Notes under the pieces: model-generated | Database searches by the model: none | What the model was told of the DNA's origin: nothing | What the model saw: the letters and a program-made list of their open reading frames with translations, nothing else | Position numbers and translations under genes: made by a program | Shown: in pieces, positions 9,428 through 16,935 of the stretch | Layout: every line of letters begins with the position of its first letter | How positions within the stretch are numbered: the stretch's first letter is position 1 | DNA from: Limibacillus halophilus | GTDB taxonomy: Bacteria; Pseudomonadota; Alphaproteobacteria; Kiloniellales; CECT-8803 | DNA: 64,000 bases | Direction: 5' to 3' | Assembly: GCF_014191775.1 (NCBI RefSeq) | Contig: NZ_JACHXA010000001.1 | Location: forward strand, 620,001-684,000

Positions 9428-10615
9428 TTACTCAGCCACCGAAGCGGCCGGCAAATCAGTTTCATCATCCGCGCCCTGTGGGCCAAAGATCCGTTTGATA
9501 TTGTGCTTTATGTAGTGCTGTACACCTTTCTCCAGGCGGGACATCCGTCCTGGGACAAAGTGCGTTGCCTTCGACGCATTCTGGAGGGATTCCACCATCT
9601 CGAAATCTTCCCCCAATATCTTGTCACTCATCTTCTTGAACCGCGCGACGGTATCGGGAAAGTCGTCCTGCACGACGGCCTTTGCGGGGAAAACAATGTA
9701 CTGCTTCATGATCATTGTCTTCACGTCAACGGGCCATGAGGTGTAGAGCATGACGTAGTCTGGCCGAACAAAGAAATTCAGGTTTGGATTCAGAATTCCG
9801 GTCTGTGAGAACCTGGGTGGCTTGTTCTTCAAGCTCTCGATCGGATCATAGAAAACCTGACCGGAGTCCGTGTGCGACCCAGCATCATACTCATTGATGA
9901 ATACGCGACCGTCCCGACGCAGTTCGTATTCCACATCGGTGGTTTTCATGAAACGCCCGATGGTATCGCGATGGAGAACGCCGACGTGATAGAAGTCTAT
10001 GAAGTTCTCCACCAGCAGCTTCCAGTTACAATTGAGCGGAATTTCCCGGGAAAAACCGAGCCGCATGTCCGCCATGCCGATGTAGCCAAACTTTTCCTCA
10101 AAATCGGCGATGTAGCTGTCGAAATTCTCAGCATCCTTGTTGAGCGAGACAAAAATCCAGCCATGCCAAGTGGCGCAAGGCAGCGTCGGCAAGCGGCAGT
10201 TCTTGCGCTCGAAACCCACGCTGTCACGCATGTAGGAAGCCCCCTGCAGCTGCCCCTCCAGATCGTAAAGCCAGCCATGGTAGGGGCAGGTGAACTCCTT
10301 CGCGTTTCCGCTGCCGCTGGCTATCTCAACACCGCGATGAAGGCATGTGTTTGAATAGGCGGCTATTTCTCCGTTTGATTTGCGACAAATCAGGATAGGT
10401 TCGTCCACGACACGCATCGTCATGTAATCGCCTGGCTCGGCGATCTCTTCGCTGCGTCCTAAGCAGAGCCAATCGCTGCGGAAAATCTTTTCGCGCTCCA
10501 TCTCAAGTACCTGTGGGTCATGGTACATGATTCCCGGGGGATGGTTCGCCTCGACGACCGGTTTGAAGGCTTTCGCAAAACCCTGCATGAGTGATTCGTC
10601 GTGCTTTTCCCGCAT
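9428..10615 (-). CDS. Rieske non-heme iron oxygenase, alpha subunit
   Basis: Terminal oxygenase that hydroxylates, or oxidatively N/O-demethylates, an aromatic or amine substrate. The 395-residue protein has the Rieske [2Fe-2S] ligands C91-x-H93 and C110-x2-H113 (CLH and CPYHGW). The catalytic domain starts with NWKLLVENFIDFYHVGVLH, where H210 and H215 are the mononuclear iron ligands. No beta subunit gene is nearby, so an alpha-only oligomer is likely. It is the first gene of the minus-strand operon 4153-10615, with an AGGGAA ribosome site. It is divergent from the LysR gene across a 167-bp region with TATCAAT repeats, so LysR control is probable. The substrate is unknown. Confidence 0.93.
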   Translation of the reverse strand: MREKHDESLMQGFAKAFKPVVEANHPPGIMYHDPQVLEMEREKIFRSDWLCLGRSEEIAEPGDYMTMRVVDEPILICRKSNGEIAAYSNTCLHRGVEIASGSGNAKEFTCPYHGWLYDLEGQLQGASYMRDSVGFERKNCRLPTLPCATWHGWIFVSLNKDAENFDSYIADFEEKFGYIGMADMRLGFSREIPLNCNWKLLVENFIDFYHVGVLHRDTIGRFMKTTDVEYELRRDGRVFINEYDAGSHTDSGQVFYDPIESLKNKPPRFSQTGILNPNLNFFVRPDYVMLYTSWPVDVKTMIMKQYIVFPAKAVVQDDFPDTVARFKKMSDKILGEDFEMVESLQNASKATHFVPGRMSRLEKGVQHYIKHNIKRIFGPQGADDETDLPAASVAE

Positions 10616-10702
10616 ATCCGTTCCCTATCTTTCATTCTGGCGGCAGAACCCAGGCGCCACGCCGCCGTAGCCTCACGGCCTTTGATGTTGTTACCGGGTT
10701 TA

Positions 10703-10731
10703 TTGACAAGTTTTGGGAGCTGGCATAACGT
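10703..10731 (+). promoter_or_regulatory. Candidate sigma70 promoter for the LysR gene
   Basis: TTGACA at 10703-10708 is followed after 17 bp by TAACGT at 10726-10731. The -35 is perfect and the -10 is weak. It points at the LysR gene starting at 10783. This is pattern matching only. Confidence 0.35.
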
Positions 10732-10736
10732 TGGTC

Positions 10737-10778
10737 AAATCAATAATGTTCATATCAATATCAATAGAATGGATATTG
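10737..10778. promoter_or_regulatory. Candidate LysR operator with TATCAAT repeats
   Basis: The divergent region holds AAATCAATAATG (10737-10748) and ATCAATATCAATAG (10754-10767). It also holds an inverted pair, CAATATC (10756-10762) and GATATTG (10772-10778), separated by 9 bp. The same AAATCAAT/ATCAATATCAAT words recur before the ferredoxin gene at 12774-12790, which suggests one regulator acts at both sites. Confidence 0.45.
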
Positions 10779-10782
10779 GAAT

Positions 10783-11730
10783 TTGGCCCTCTCAAGGCGA
10801 ATAAACTGGAACCTCTTGCATACCTTCGTCGTGGTTGCAGAGGAACAGAGCGTATCCCGAGCCGCAGAAGTTTTGGGGCGAGGGCAACCAGCGGTGAGTT
10901 CTGCCCTCAAGAAGCTTGAGGAACAGGTTGGGCATAAGCTGGCTATTCGCGGGCCGACCGCTTTCTCGCTCACCGACGCAGGCAAGATCATTTACAGGGA
11001 AGCCCGGGAGATTTGCGGCAGCATCGATCGGGTTTCCACGCTGGTGGCCGATTTGACCGGAGAACTGACGGGCACTGTGAATTTGACGATCGCCAGTCAT
11101 ATGACCAGCCCGCTGATCGATAGAGCCTTTTCGGAGTTTCACCGTCGGCACCCCAGGGCGACCTTTGCAACCACGATCATGACCAGCCCCGAAATTATGG
11201 CTTCGATGGCGGATAGCACCATCTACTTCGGCATCGGGCCAGTTTCGACCATGCGATCCGAGTTTGAGTACTTCCACATTTTCAAAGAGCACTGCGGTTT
11301 CTATTGCGGCCCGGGGCACAGGTTCTTCGGAGTGGAGAATTTGCAGCTGTCCGACCTGGAGAATGAAAGGGCCATAACCTACCGCGCAGCGGTATTCTCC
11401 GATGTTCTGCAATCGATCACGGACATGCGCCATCAGGCGAAATTTGCCGACCCATTCGTTGGTGTTTCCAATCACATGGAAGAGGTGCGGCGCATGATTA
11501 TCACGGGTCTTGGGATTGGACCAATTCCAATTCATGTGGCGGCACGTGACGTTCGCGACGGCCTTATGTGGCGACTTCCGCCCTACGAGCTTGTTATGCC
11601 GCTCGATATCTATCTGATCACCAACCCTCGTGTGCGGCCCAGCCGGTCCGAGCAGGCGTTTATCGAAACCCTCAAGGAAATCGTGAATGCGACGCCCTAT
11701 GAACAGCGAGTCTACCCCACGGCTGAGTAA
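10783..11730 (+). CDS. LysR-family transcriptional regulator
   Basis: The 315-residue protein has the LysR winged-helix motif at residues 8-66 (LLHTFVVVAEEQSVSRAAEV, then QPAVSSALKKLEEQ) and a periplasmic-binding-like effector domain from about residue 95. The reading frame has a stop at 10765-10767, and the first usable start is TTG at 10783, followed by NWNLLHTF. A start at this point fits the family well, as the helix-turn-helix usually begins within ten residues, so a TTG start is likely. It is transcribed divergently from the Rieske operon and convergently with the alpha/beta hydrolase. It probably controls this catabolic cluster, with a pathway compound as inducer. Confidence 0.88.
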   Translation: MALSRRINWNLLHTFVVVAEEQSVSRAAEVLGRGQPAVSSALKKLEEQVGHKLAIRGPTAFSLTDAGKIIYREAREICGSIDRVSTLVADLTGELTGTVNLTIASHMTSPLIDRAFSEFHRRHPRATFATTIMTSPEIMASMADSTIYFGIGPVSTMRSEFEYFHIFKEHCGFYCGPGHRFFGVENLQLSDLENERAITYRAAVFSDVLQSITDMRHQAKFADPFVGVSNHMEEVRRMIITGLGIGPIPIHVAARDVRDGLMWRLPPYELVMPLDIYLITNPRVRPSRSEQAFIETLKEIVNATPYEQRVYPTAE

Positions 11731-11755
11731 GCAGGAGACATTTCAGGACACAGGC

Positions 11756-12655
11756 TTACGGTGTGCGGTCTTGGTGCCTGATTATCTCCAGGCTGGGTGA
11801 CGCATCGGCCTTGCCGGGGAGTTGGTATGCGGGATCTTTCCGGATAAGCCTCAGGACGTATTCCGCAGAGATCTGGGGACGCTCAAGCTGGGGCATATGC
11901 TTGGTTTCTGCAATTCCGACAAGGGTCGAGCCGGCAATGACCTCGACTGCCTCCAAAGCGCCCTCATAAGCAACCGTTGGGTCATCCTTGCCCCACAATA
12001 GCAGAATCGGCACTGCGCCCTTGAGCGCGGCTAAAGCTTGAGTCTGCGTGTCGTCGTTAATCCCCTGACGGTAATAGGTTGCGATCGCCGACCAGGCGCT
12101 GGCAGCGCCTGGCGAGTTGTTGATCCTATAGCTTTCCTCGATATAAGCCTGATCAAAAATAGAAGGGTCGAATACCGCGCGGGCCAAACGGGCGGCGATG
12201 GAGTCTCTGCTCATATCGCTCAGGTAACTCGCCGTCCATTCACATCGCTCCGGCGTCATGACCTTCAGCCCGATTGCACCAACCAGCGTCAGGCTGCGGA
12301 CCATGCTGGGCCTCTGAGCGGCAAATGCGGCGGCGTGTATGCCGCCGAGCGAAGAGCCGATCAAGTCCACGCTGGTTTCACCTATCTCCTGGCAGATTGC
12401 CTCAATAAGCGGCACATGCCCGGTTATGGAATAATCGAAATCCGAGCCCTTCCAGGATAATCCATGGCCTGGCATATCGATCGCGAAACAGCGATAGCCC
12501 TGCGCGGCAACCAAAGGCGCGAAGAGCCGCCATATGTCCGCGCGTGATCCTAGACCGTGCAGGAGGAGTACCGCCGGACCCTCCATGCCCCACTGCATGA
12601 CTCTCAATTGCTTTCCAAGCGGTGAAATCGGGTATTGGATCGCTAGTGGCTGCAT
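11756..12655 (-). CDS. Alpha/beta hydrolase
   Basis: The 299-residue alpha/beta-fold hydrolase has an oxyanion-hole segment VLLLHGLGSRADIW. The nucleophile elbow is GSSLGG (near residue 107). A late acid is in LLLWGKDDPTVAY and the catalytic histidine is in AETKHMPQLERP, so a full Ser-Asp-His triad is visible. The size fits C-C or amide/ester hydrolases of catabolic pathways, including the MhpC type and the NicD deformylase type. It diverges from the Rieske ferredoxin gene at 12840 and has an AAGGAACG ribosome site. Its place among oxygenase genes suggests it cleaves a ring-opened or formylated intermediate, but specificity cannot be read from sequence. Confidence 0.88.
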   Translation of the reverse strand: MQPLAIQYPISPLGKQLRVMQWGMEGPAVLLLHGLGSRADIWRLFAPLVAAQGYRCFAIDMPGHGLSWKGSDFDYSITGHVPLIEAICQEIGETSVDLIGSSLGGIHAAAFAAQRPSMVRSLTLVGAIGLKVMTPERCEWTASYLSDMSRDSIAARLARAVFDPSIFDQAYIEESYRINNSPGAASAWSAIATYYRQGINDDTQTQALAALKGAVPILLLWGKDDPTVAYEGALEAVEVIAGSTLVGIAETKHMPQLERPQISAEYVLRLIRKDPAYQLPGKADASPSLEIIRHQDRTP

Positions 12656-12773
12656 TTTCGTTCCTTATGTCGCAGGTCGTTTCTCACTTCTTTGCATCCC
12701 TTACGGCGGCGGTTCGCGTCAAAGCACTCTTGCCGAGGGACAACAAATAGGGCAGTTTATGCCAATATAACGC

Positions 12774-12819
12774 AAATCAATATCAATAATATAATTATCA
12801 ATATAATTGATAATTATAT
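12774..12819. promoter_or_regulatory. 31-bp palindrome and TATCAAT repeat before the ferredoxin gene
   Basis: An exact inverted repeat has 14-bp arms at 12789-12802 (ATATAATTATCAAT) and 12806-12819 (ATTGATAATTATAT) around a 3-bp centre. It sits just upstream of the TAGGAG ribosome site of the ferredoxin gene. Directly before it lies AAATCAATATCAATAAT (12774-12790), which is shared with the LysR/Rieske intergenic region. The position within the leader and the strong symmetry fit an operator for a dimeric regulator. A cruciform or mRNA hairpin over the ribosome site is the alternative. Confidence 0.6.
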
Positions 12820-12839
12820 GCTAGGAGTGAGAACCAAAG

Positions 12840-13151
12840 ATGAGCTGGCATCACGTTGCAACTCTGGAAGAATTTGCGAACTCAGAGGTGATTGAGATTG
12901 AGGTCGGAGAGCGCCGGGTCGCGGTTTACTGCGTGGAGGGCGCGTACTTTGCGATAGACAATATTTGCACTCATCAGTTCGCTCTCTTGTCGGACGGATA
13001 TATCGATGGTGGATGTGTTGAGTGCCCGCTGCACCAAGCATTGTTCGACATTCGAACCGGCAAGGTACTTGAAGGTCCCACCGACAAGAATCTGGAAACC
13101 TACGAGGTGAAGTTGGAAGACGGCTCTGTCTCGGTGAGCATCCCCGAGTAG
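12840..13151 (+). CDS. Rieske-type [2Fe-2S] ferredoxin
   Basis: Small electron carrier between the FAD reductase (4810-6042) and the Rieske oxygenase (9428-10615). The 103-residue protein has the Rieske ligands C43-x-H45 (CTH) and C62-x2-H65 (CPLH). SDGYIDGG lies between them and FDIRTGKVLEGP follows, as in BphA3-type ferredoxins. The ATG at 12840 follows a TAGGAG site. The gene stands alone on the plus strand, divergent from the hydrolase gene, with a long palindrome in its leader. It is therefore probably controlled separately from, but together with, the oxygenase operon. Confidence 0.94.
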   Translation: MSWHHVATLEEFANSEVIEIEVGERRVAVYCVEGAYFAIDNICTHQFALLSDGYIDGGCVECPLHQALFDIRTGKVLEGPTDKNLETYEVKLEDGSVSVSIPE

Positions 13152-13797
13152 ACAGCTTTTTTGTCTGGACCTTCAGCTGTTCGATTAGCGCTTGTATCGA
13201 TAGCCGATACAAGACCCAGTTGAAGGCAATAGGCTCCCGCAAAAACCCAGGCGCAATGTCCATAAGTTTTGTTAACAACCTATAAGAGTAGGTTGTGTGA
13301 ATTAATATACTATACGGTTAGGTGACTGTCCGCCTGATAGAGTTGCTAAAGAGGTGCGAAGAAATTGTTCGACATCTCAATTGGCAAGGAGGAACCCCCA
13401 GGCGACTCATTGCCGGAACCCTGTGAGCATCGCCTCTCGGTGTGCAGATCATCTGAAGCACCCCGCCAAAAATATTTAACAAAATCAAAACAATGGCTAC
13501 GACAAGTGTGATGCTAGGGGTCACGCTGACGGGCAGTTTCTCGACTGCGAACGGCCCAACTGCGGATGATCCGTCAGCCCAATAAATTGTAAAAACAAAT
13601 ATTGCCATAAAAATTATCGATTTGATTCATATTGGGGTACGCCGCCTAATTGCTTTCGAACAGGGGGATGATACTCAATACCATCATTAGGGATTCTAGA
13701 GCGGACAGGTTTCTGGGCTCTAAAGCGCTATGCGACTACCGATGGGTATCATGTTGCTGGACACTTAGTCTGTACAGTAAGCAAACAGAGGTTAGGT
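13152..13797. other. Intergenic region without a convincing gene
   Basis: The 646-bp gap lies between the ferredoxin and the ABC permease. Two inverted repeats are present: CTTGTATCG/CGATACAAG at 13191-13213 (5-nt loop) and ACAACCT/AGGTTGT at 13275-13296 (8-nt loop), then AT-rich DNA around 13300. One minus-strand reading frame (13318-13608) lacks a ribosome site and is not credited. The gap probably contains the promoter of the TorT-like transporter operon. Confidence 0.6.
13191..13213. repeat. 9-bp inverted repeat, operator- or hairpin-like
   Basis: CTTGTATCG (13191-13199) and CGATACAAG (13205-13213) form a perfect inverted repeat with a 5-bp centre, 40 bp after the ferredoxin stop. There is no T-tract, so it is more operator-like than terminator-like. 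Confidence 0.4.
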
Positions 13798-14853
13798 ATG
13801 TATCTTATGGACGATGGTTCCATTGCTACGCAGGGTGGTAACAAAAGCAGTATCAGACAACGCTTTGTTTCACTTACCCAAACGGTTTTTATCGCCAGCG
13901 GCATTCTGCCTGTGGTCCTCATTCTTGCCATAGTGGGTTTCGGCGCAGCAGAACCTCGCTTCCTGAGCTACGACAATCTTTTCAACGTAGCACGCCATTC
14001 CACATATCTGATCATCATCAGCATGGGCCAGATGTTGACGCTGCTGGTGCGAGGCATCGACATGTCCGTGGGTTCGACGGTCGCTATCGTCAGCGTGACG
14101 TCAGCCATGACCATGGCAGGGATTCTGGCGAACCAGCCCGAAGCCATTGGCTTAGCAATCACTTCTGGAATTGCTGTCGGGTTGCTCGTCGGCGCCGCAG
14201 TTGGTGTGGTCAACGGCGTCGGTATCGCCGTCTTTAAAGTGAATCCCTTTATCATGACCGTTGGCATGCTGTCGGTTTTGACCGGTGCAGCATTGAAAAT
14301 CAGTGGTGGCATGCCCGTTTACGGGATGCCCGCTGAATTTGGCCGCATATTTGCTTATGGCGCTCCTTACGGTGTTCCGGCACCGGTCTTATTCATGGGC
14401 GCTTTGTTCTTTGCAATGATGTACCTGCTGTATGGTACGCCGCTCGGCAGGCGCATTTATGCGCTGGGCGGAAACAGCTTGGCGAGCCGCCTGGCTGGGA
14501 TCAATACAACAGCCTACACCATCCTGACCTACGTACTGTGTTCGACCATCGTGGCCTTTGGCGCAGTGCTTCTGACGGCGAGGGTGAATACAGGAGAGGC
14601 CACGCTGGGTGCGACCCTGCTGATCGAATCGATTACGGCGGTCGTCATCGGCGGCGTCTCCTTCTTCGGTGGGATCGGTCGGATCGGCAATGTTCTGCTG
14701 GGGGCCTTGTTCGTATCCTTCATGACCAACGGCATGAACTTGCTTCGTGTCGATAGTTACGTACAGCAGATCGTCTTGGGTTGCCTGTTGATCCTTGCTG
14801 TGATCGTCGATCAGCTCCGTATAAAGCTCATGCGCCAGGAAAGGGTCGAATGA
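13798..14853 (+). CDS. ABC transporter permease (ribose/RbsC type)
   Basis: The 351-residue integral membrane protein belongs to the RbsC/BPD_transp_2 permease family. It has about eight to ten hydrophobic segments, the first at about residues 33-53. The family motif GQMLTLLVRGIDMSVGSTVAI and the coupling-loop region ALGGNSLASRLAGINT are both present. GAGG follows at 13785-13794 upstream of the ATG. The stop overlaps the ATPase start (ATGA at 14850-14853), so the two are translationally coupled. It forms an importer with the ATPase and the TorT-like binding protein behind it. The substrate is unknown; the neighbouring oxidative cluster suggests the importer feeds it. Confidence 0.92.
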   Translation: MYLMDDGSIATQGGNKSSIRQRFVSLTQTVFIASGILPVVLILAIVGFGAAEPRFLSYDNLFNVARHSTYLIIISMGQMLTLLVRGIDMSVGSTVAIVSVTSAMTMAGILANQPEAIGLAITSGIAVGLLVGAAVGVVNGVGIAVFKVNPFIMTVGMLSVLTGAALKISGGMPVYGMPAEFGRIFAYGAPYGVPAPVLFMGALFFAMMYLLYGTPLGRRIYALGGNSLASRLAGINTTAYTILTYVLCSTIVAFGAVLLTARVNTGEATLGATLLIESITAVVIGGVSFFGGIGRIGNVLLGALFVSFMTNGMNLLRVDSYVQQIVLGCLLILAVIVDQLRIKLMRQERVE

Positions 14854-15668
14854 TCATGGAAACCGCAAGCATTCAGACTCATAAGCAACCGGGGAAATTC
14901 GAGGCGCAGATGCAAGGCAACACCGACACGGCCTACCTAAGTGCCACTGGAATCGTCAAGTCATTTGGCGGCAACCGTGCCTTGAATGGCGTTTCAATCG
15001 AAGTCAGGCAAAACGAAGTCATGGCGCTGGTCGGCGACAACGGTGCCGGAAAATCAACGTTGGTAAAGATTCTATCCGGTGCCGAAACAGCCGATGAAGG
15101 CGTCATACACGTAGCGGGTAAACAAGCAGCAATTCATTCACCTCACGATGCCCACGAGCAGGGCATCGCGACGCTATACCAACACCTTGGGTTGGTTGAT
15201 TGTTTCAACGTGCCACAGAATGTTTTTCTTGGTCGCGAACTTTCCAGACGGGTGCTGGGCATTTTCCCCTTACTGCTGCATGGCGAGATGGCGCGACGGA
15301 CAACGGATTTACTATCCGAACTCGATATACGGCTGCCCGACCTGTCGCGGCCTGTAAGCACTATGTCGGGTGGGCAGCGTCAGGCCGTTGCCATCAGCCG
15401 GCTTCTGTTAGGTAACGTGAAGCTCATCATCATGGATGAACCCATGGCCGCGCTTGGTGTGAACGAGGGACAAAAGGTCCTGGACCTAATTCAACGGCTA
15501 GCCGGGCGTGGAATTTCGTTCCTGATTATTAGCCACAACATGGAACACGTGATGAGCATTTCAGACCGAATTGCCGTTTTGAAGAACGGCAACATGGTGG
15601 GCGTTGTGAACACGGCCGACACCTCCCGCCAGGAGATCACCTCAATGATCGTTCACGGCCAGGCATAA
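14850..15668 (+). CDS. ABC transporter ATP-binding protein (single-domain, sugar-type)
   Basis: The 272-residue ATPase has Walker A GDNGAGKST, a signature STMSGGQRQAV, Walker B LIIMDEPMAAL and a switch His in LIISHNMEHV. The signature has Met before SGGQ. The start is taken at 14850, overlapping the permease stop; an in-frame ATG at 14856 is also possible. Longer reading into the permease gene is not credited. Unlike RbsA, which has two fused nucleotide-binding domains, this protein has one. It resembles the single-domain ATPases of the FrcA type and would work as a homodimer. It precedes the TorT-like binding protein gene. Confidence 0.93.
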   Translation: MIMETASIQTHKQPGKFEAQMQGNTDTAYLSATGIVKSFGGNRALNGVSIEVRQNEVMALVGDNGAGKSTLVKILSGAETADEGVIHVAGKQAAIHSPHDAHEQGIATLYQHLGLVDCFNVPQNVFLGRELSRRVLGIFPLLLHGEMARRTTDLLSELDIRLPDLSRPVSTMSGGQRQAVAISRLLLGNVKLIIMDEPMAALGVNEGQKVLDLIQRLAGRGISFLIISHNMEHVMSISDRIAVLKNGNMVGVVNTADTSRQEITSMIVHGQA

Positions 15669-15737
15669 GAAATCCGGGGATAATCCAATTTTTCAGCCAG
15701 ATCGGAACCTACGATCTGACCATAGAGGAGGCGTACC

Positions 15738-16796
15738 ATGAAGTTCATTGCGACAAGCCTATTGGCATCCTTACTTTTCGTTCCAAATCTGGCATCTGCC
15801 GGGAGCGGTGACTGGGAAGCGCCGCTGCTCGTAGATAGCACGAACAGCCATGCCGTTTACAAACCCTTGCCAGCGGGTTCTGCGAGCAAGCCTTGGCATC
15901 TTTGTGTAGGTTTTCCCCATATGAAGGACGCCTACTATGTCGCGAAGGACTATGGGATTTATCTGGAAGCCAAACGACAAGGCGTCTCTGCTTCAGTTAT
16001 GTCCGCGGGCGGCTACAACAACCTGACGCAGCAGATCCAGCAGATTGAGGACTGCGTTGCACGCGGCGGTAATGCCGTGCTGGTTAACGCAGTTTCCAAG
16101 GCGGGCCTCAATGGTTTGATTGAGGAGCTTCATGGGAAGGGCATTCCAGTGCTCGACATGGGCAACGGACTGGAATCGCCTCACGTAGCAGCGGCCGCCA
16201 AGGCTTTGTACTACCAAGCGGGCTCTGCCGCCGGCGGTTATCTTGCAGCCAAGCACCCAAAAGGCTCGGGGAAAGTCAAAATGGTTTGGCTTGCCGGTCC
16301 CGCAGGTTCGCAGTGGGTCGAGGACTCTGTTGTTGGCATGAAAGAGGCAATTGCGGATTCCGACGTAGAGCTGCTGCAGGTCATCTATGGTGATACCGGC
16401 AAGGAAGTCCAGATGCGGCTTATCGAAGATGCGCTGCAGGCCTATGAAGGTGTCAACATCATCGGCGGCAACGCACCTGCGATCGAAGGTGCCATGGAAA
16501 TTCTGCGTATGCGTGGCGACCAGGACAAAAGCCTTATTGCCTTCTACACCACGCCGGCGATCGAGCAAGCGGTTCGAGACGGCAAAGTGATGGCGACGGT
16601 GGGTGACTTCAATGTGATCGGCTCTCGCATCAGCGTTGACCAGGCGATCCGCGTTCTGGAAGGCAAGCTTGAAGTTCCGCTCGCCAATCGGCAGTTTTTC
16701 GTCGTCGATCAGAATAACGTCAATACCTACGACCGCGACGTTTTGCTGGCCCCCGATGGATTCGATCCGATATTCGAGATTGAAGTAGGTTCCTGA
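15738..16796 (+). CDS. TorT-like periplasmic substrate-binding protein
   Basis: The 352-residue exported receptor has a Sec signal peptide (residues 1-21, ending ASAG). The mature part has the type I periplasmic-binding fold. KPWHLCVGFPHMKDAYY, SAGGYNNLTQQIQQIEDCVA and NAVLVNAVSKAGLNGL closely resemble TorT, the periplasmic protein that senses TMAO with TorS in enterobacteria. No TorS-type kinase is present here. The gene instead follows a permease and an ATPase, so the protein most likely serves as the importer's receptor. A methylated amine or amine oxide ligand would fit the neighbouring cluster, but this is inference. It has a good GAGGAGGCG ribosome site and a terminator 50 bp after the stop. 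Confidence 0.88.
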   Translation: MKFIATSLLASLLFVPNLASAGSGDWEAPLLVDSTNSHAVYKPLPAGSASKPWHLCVGFPHMKDAYYVAKDYGIYLEAKRQGVSASVMSAGGYNNLTQQIQQIEDCVARGGNAVLVNAVSKAGLNGLIEELHGKGIPVLDMGNGLESPHVAAAAKALYYQAGSAAGGYLAAKHPKGSGKVKMVWLAGPAGSQWVEDSVVGMKEAIADSDVELLQVIYGDTGKEVQMRLIEDALQAYEGVNIIGGNAPAIEGAMEILRMRGDQDKSLIAFYTTPAIEQAVRDGKVMATVGDFNVIGSRISVDQAIRVLEGKLEVPLANRQFFVVDQNNVNTYDRDVLLAPDGFDPIFEIEVGS

Positions 16797-16848
16797 CCTA
16801 TCCGGTTACGACTATCTGGAACTCCAGACCAACGGATGAAAGAACATG

Positions 16849-16882
16849 GAGGTGGCTCCCCAAAGAGCCACCTCTTGTTTTT
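16849..16882 (+). terminator. Rho-independent terminator after the TorT-like gene
   Basis: Stem GAGGTGGCT (16849-16857) pairs with AGCCACCTC (16866-16874) across an 8-nt loop and is followed by TTGTTTTT. It ends the transporter operon and separates it from the GMC oxidoreductase. Confidence 0.88.
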
Positions 16883-16935
16883 CCTAGAGCCTCTCTTCGC
16901 AACGATATCACCGCAATGCCGGGAGCGTCAGGTAG

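Noticed and set aside
13318-13608. Possible 96-residue membrane protein on the minus strand
   Set aside because: One hydrophobic stretch but no ribosome site and no family similarity; AT-rich intergenic DNA explains it.
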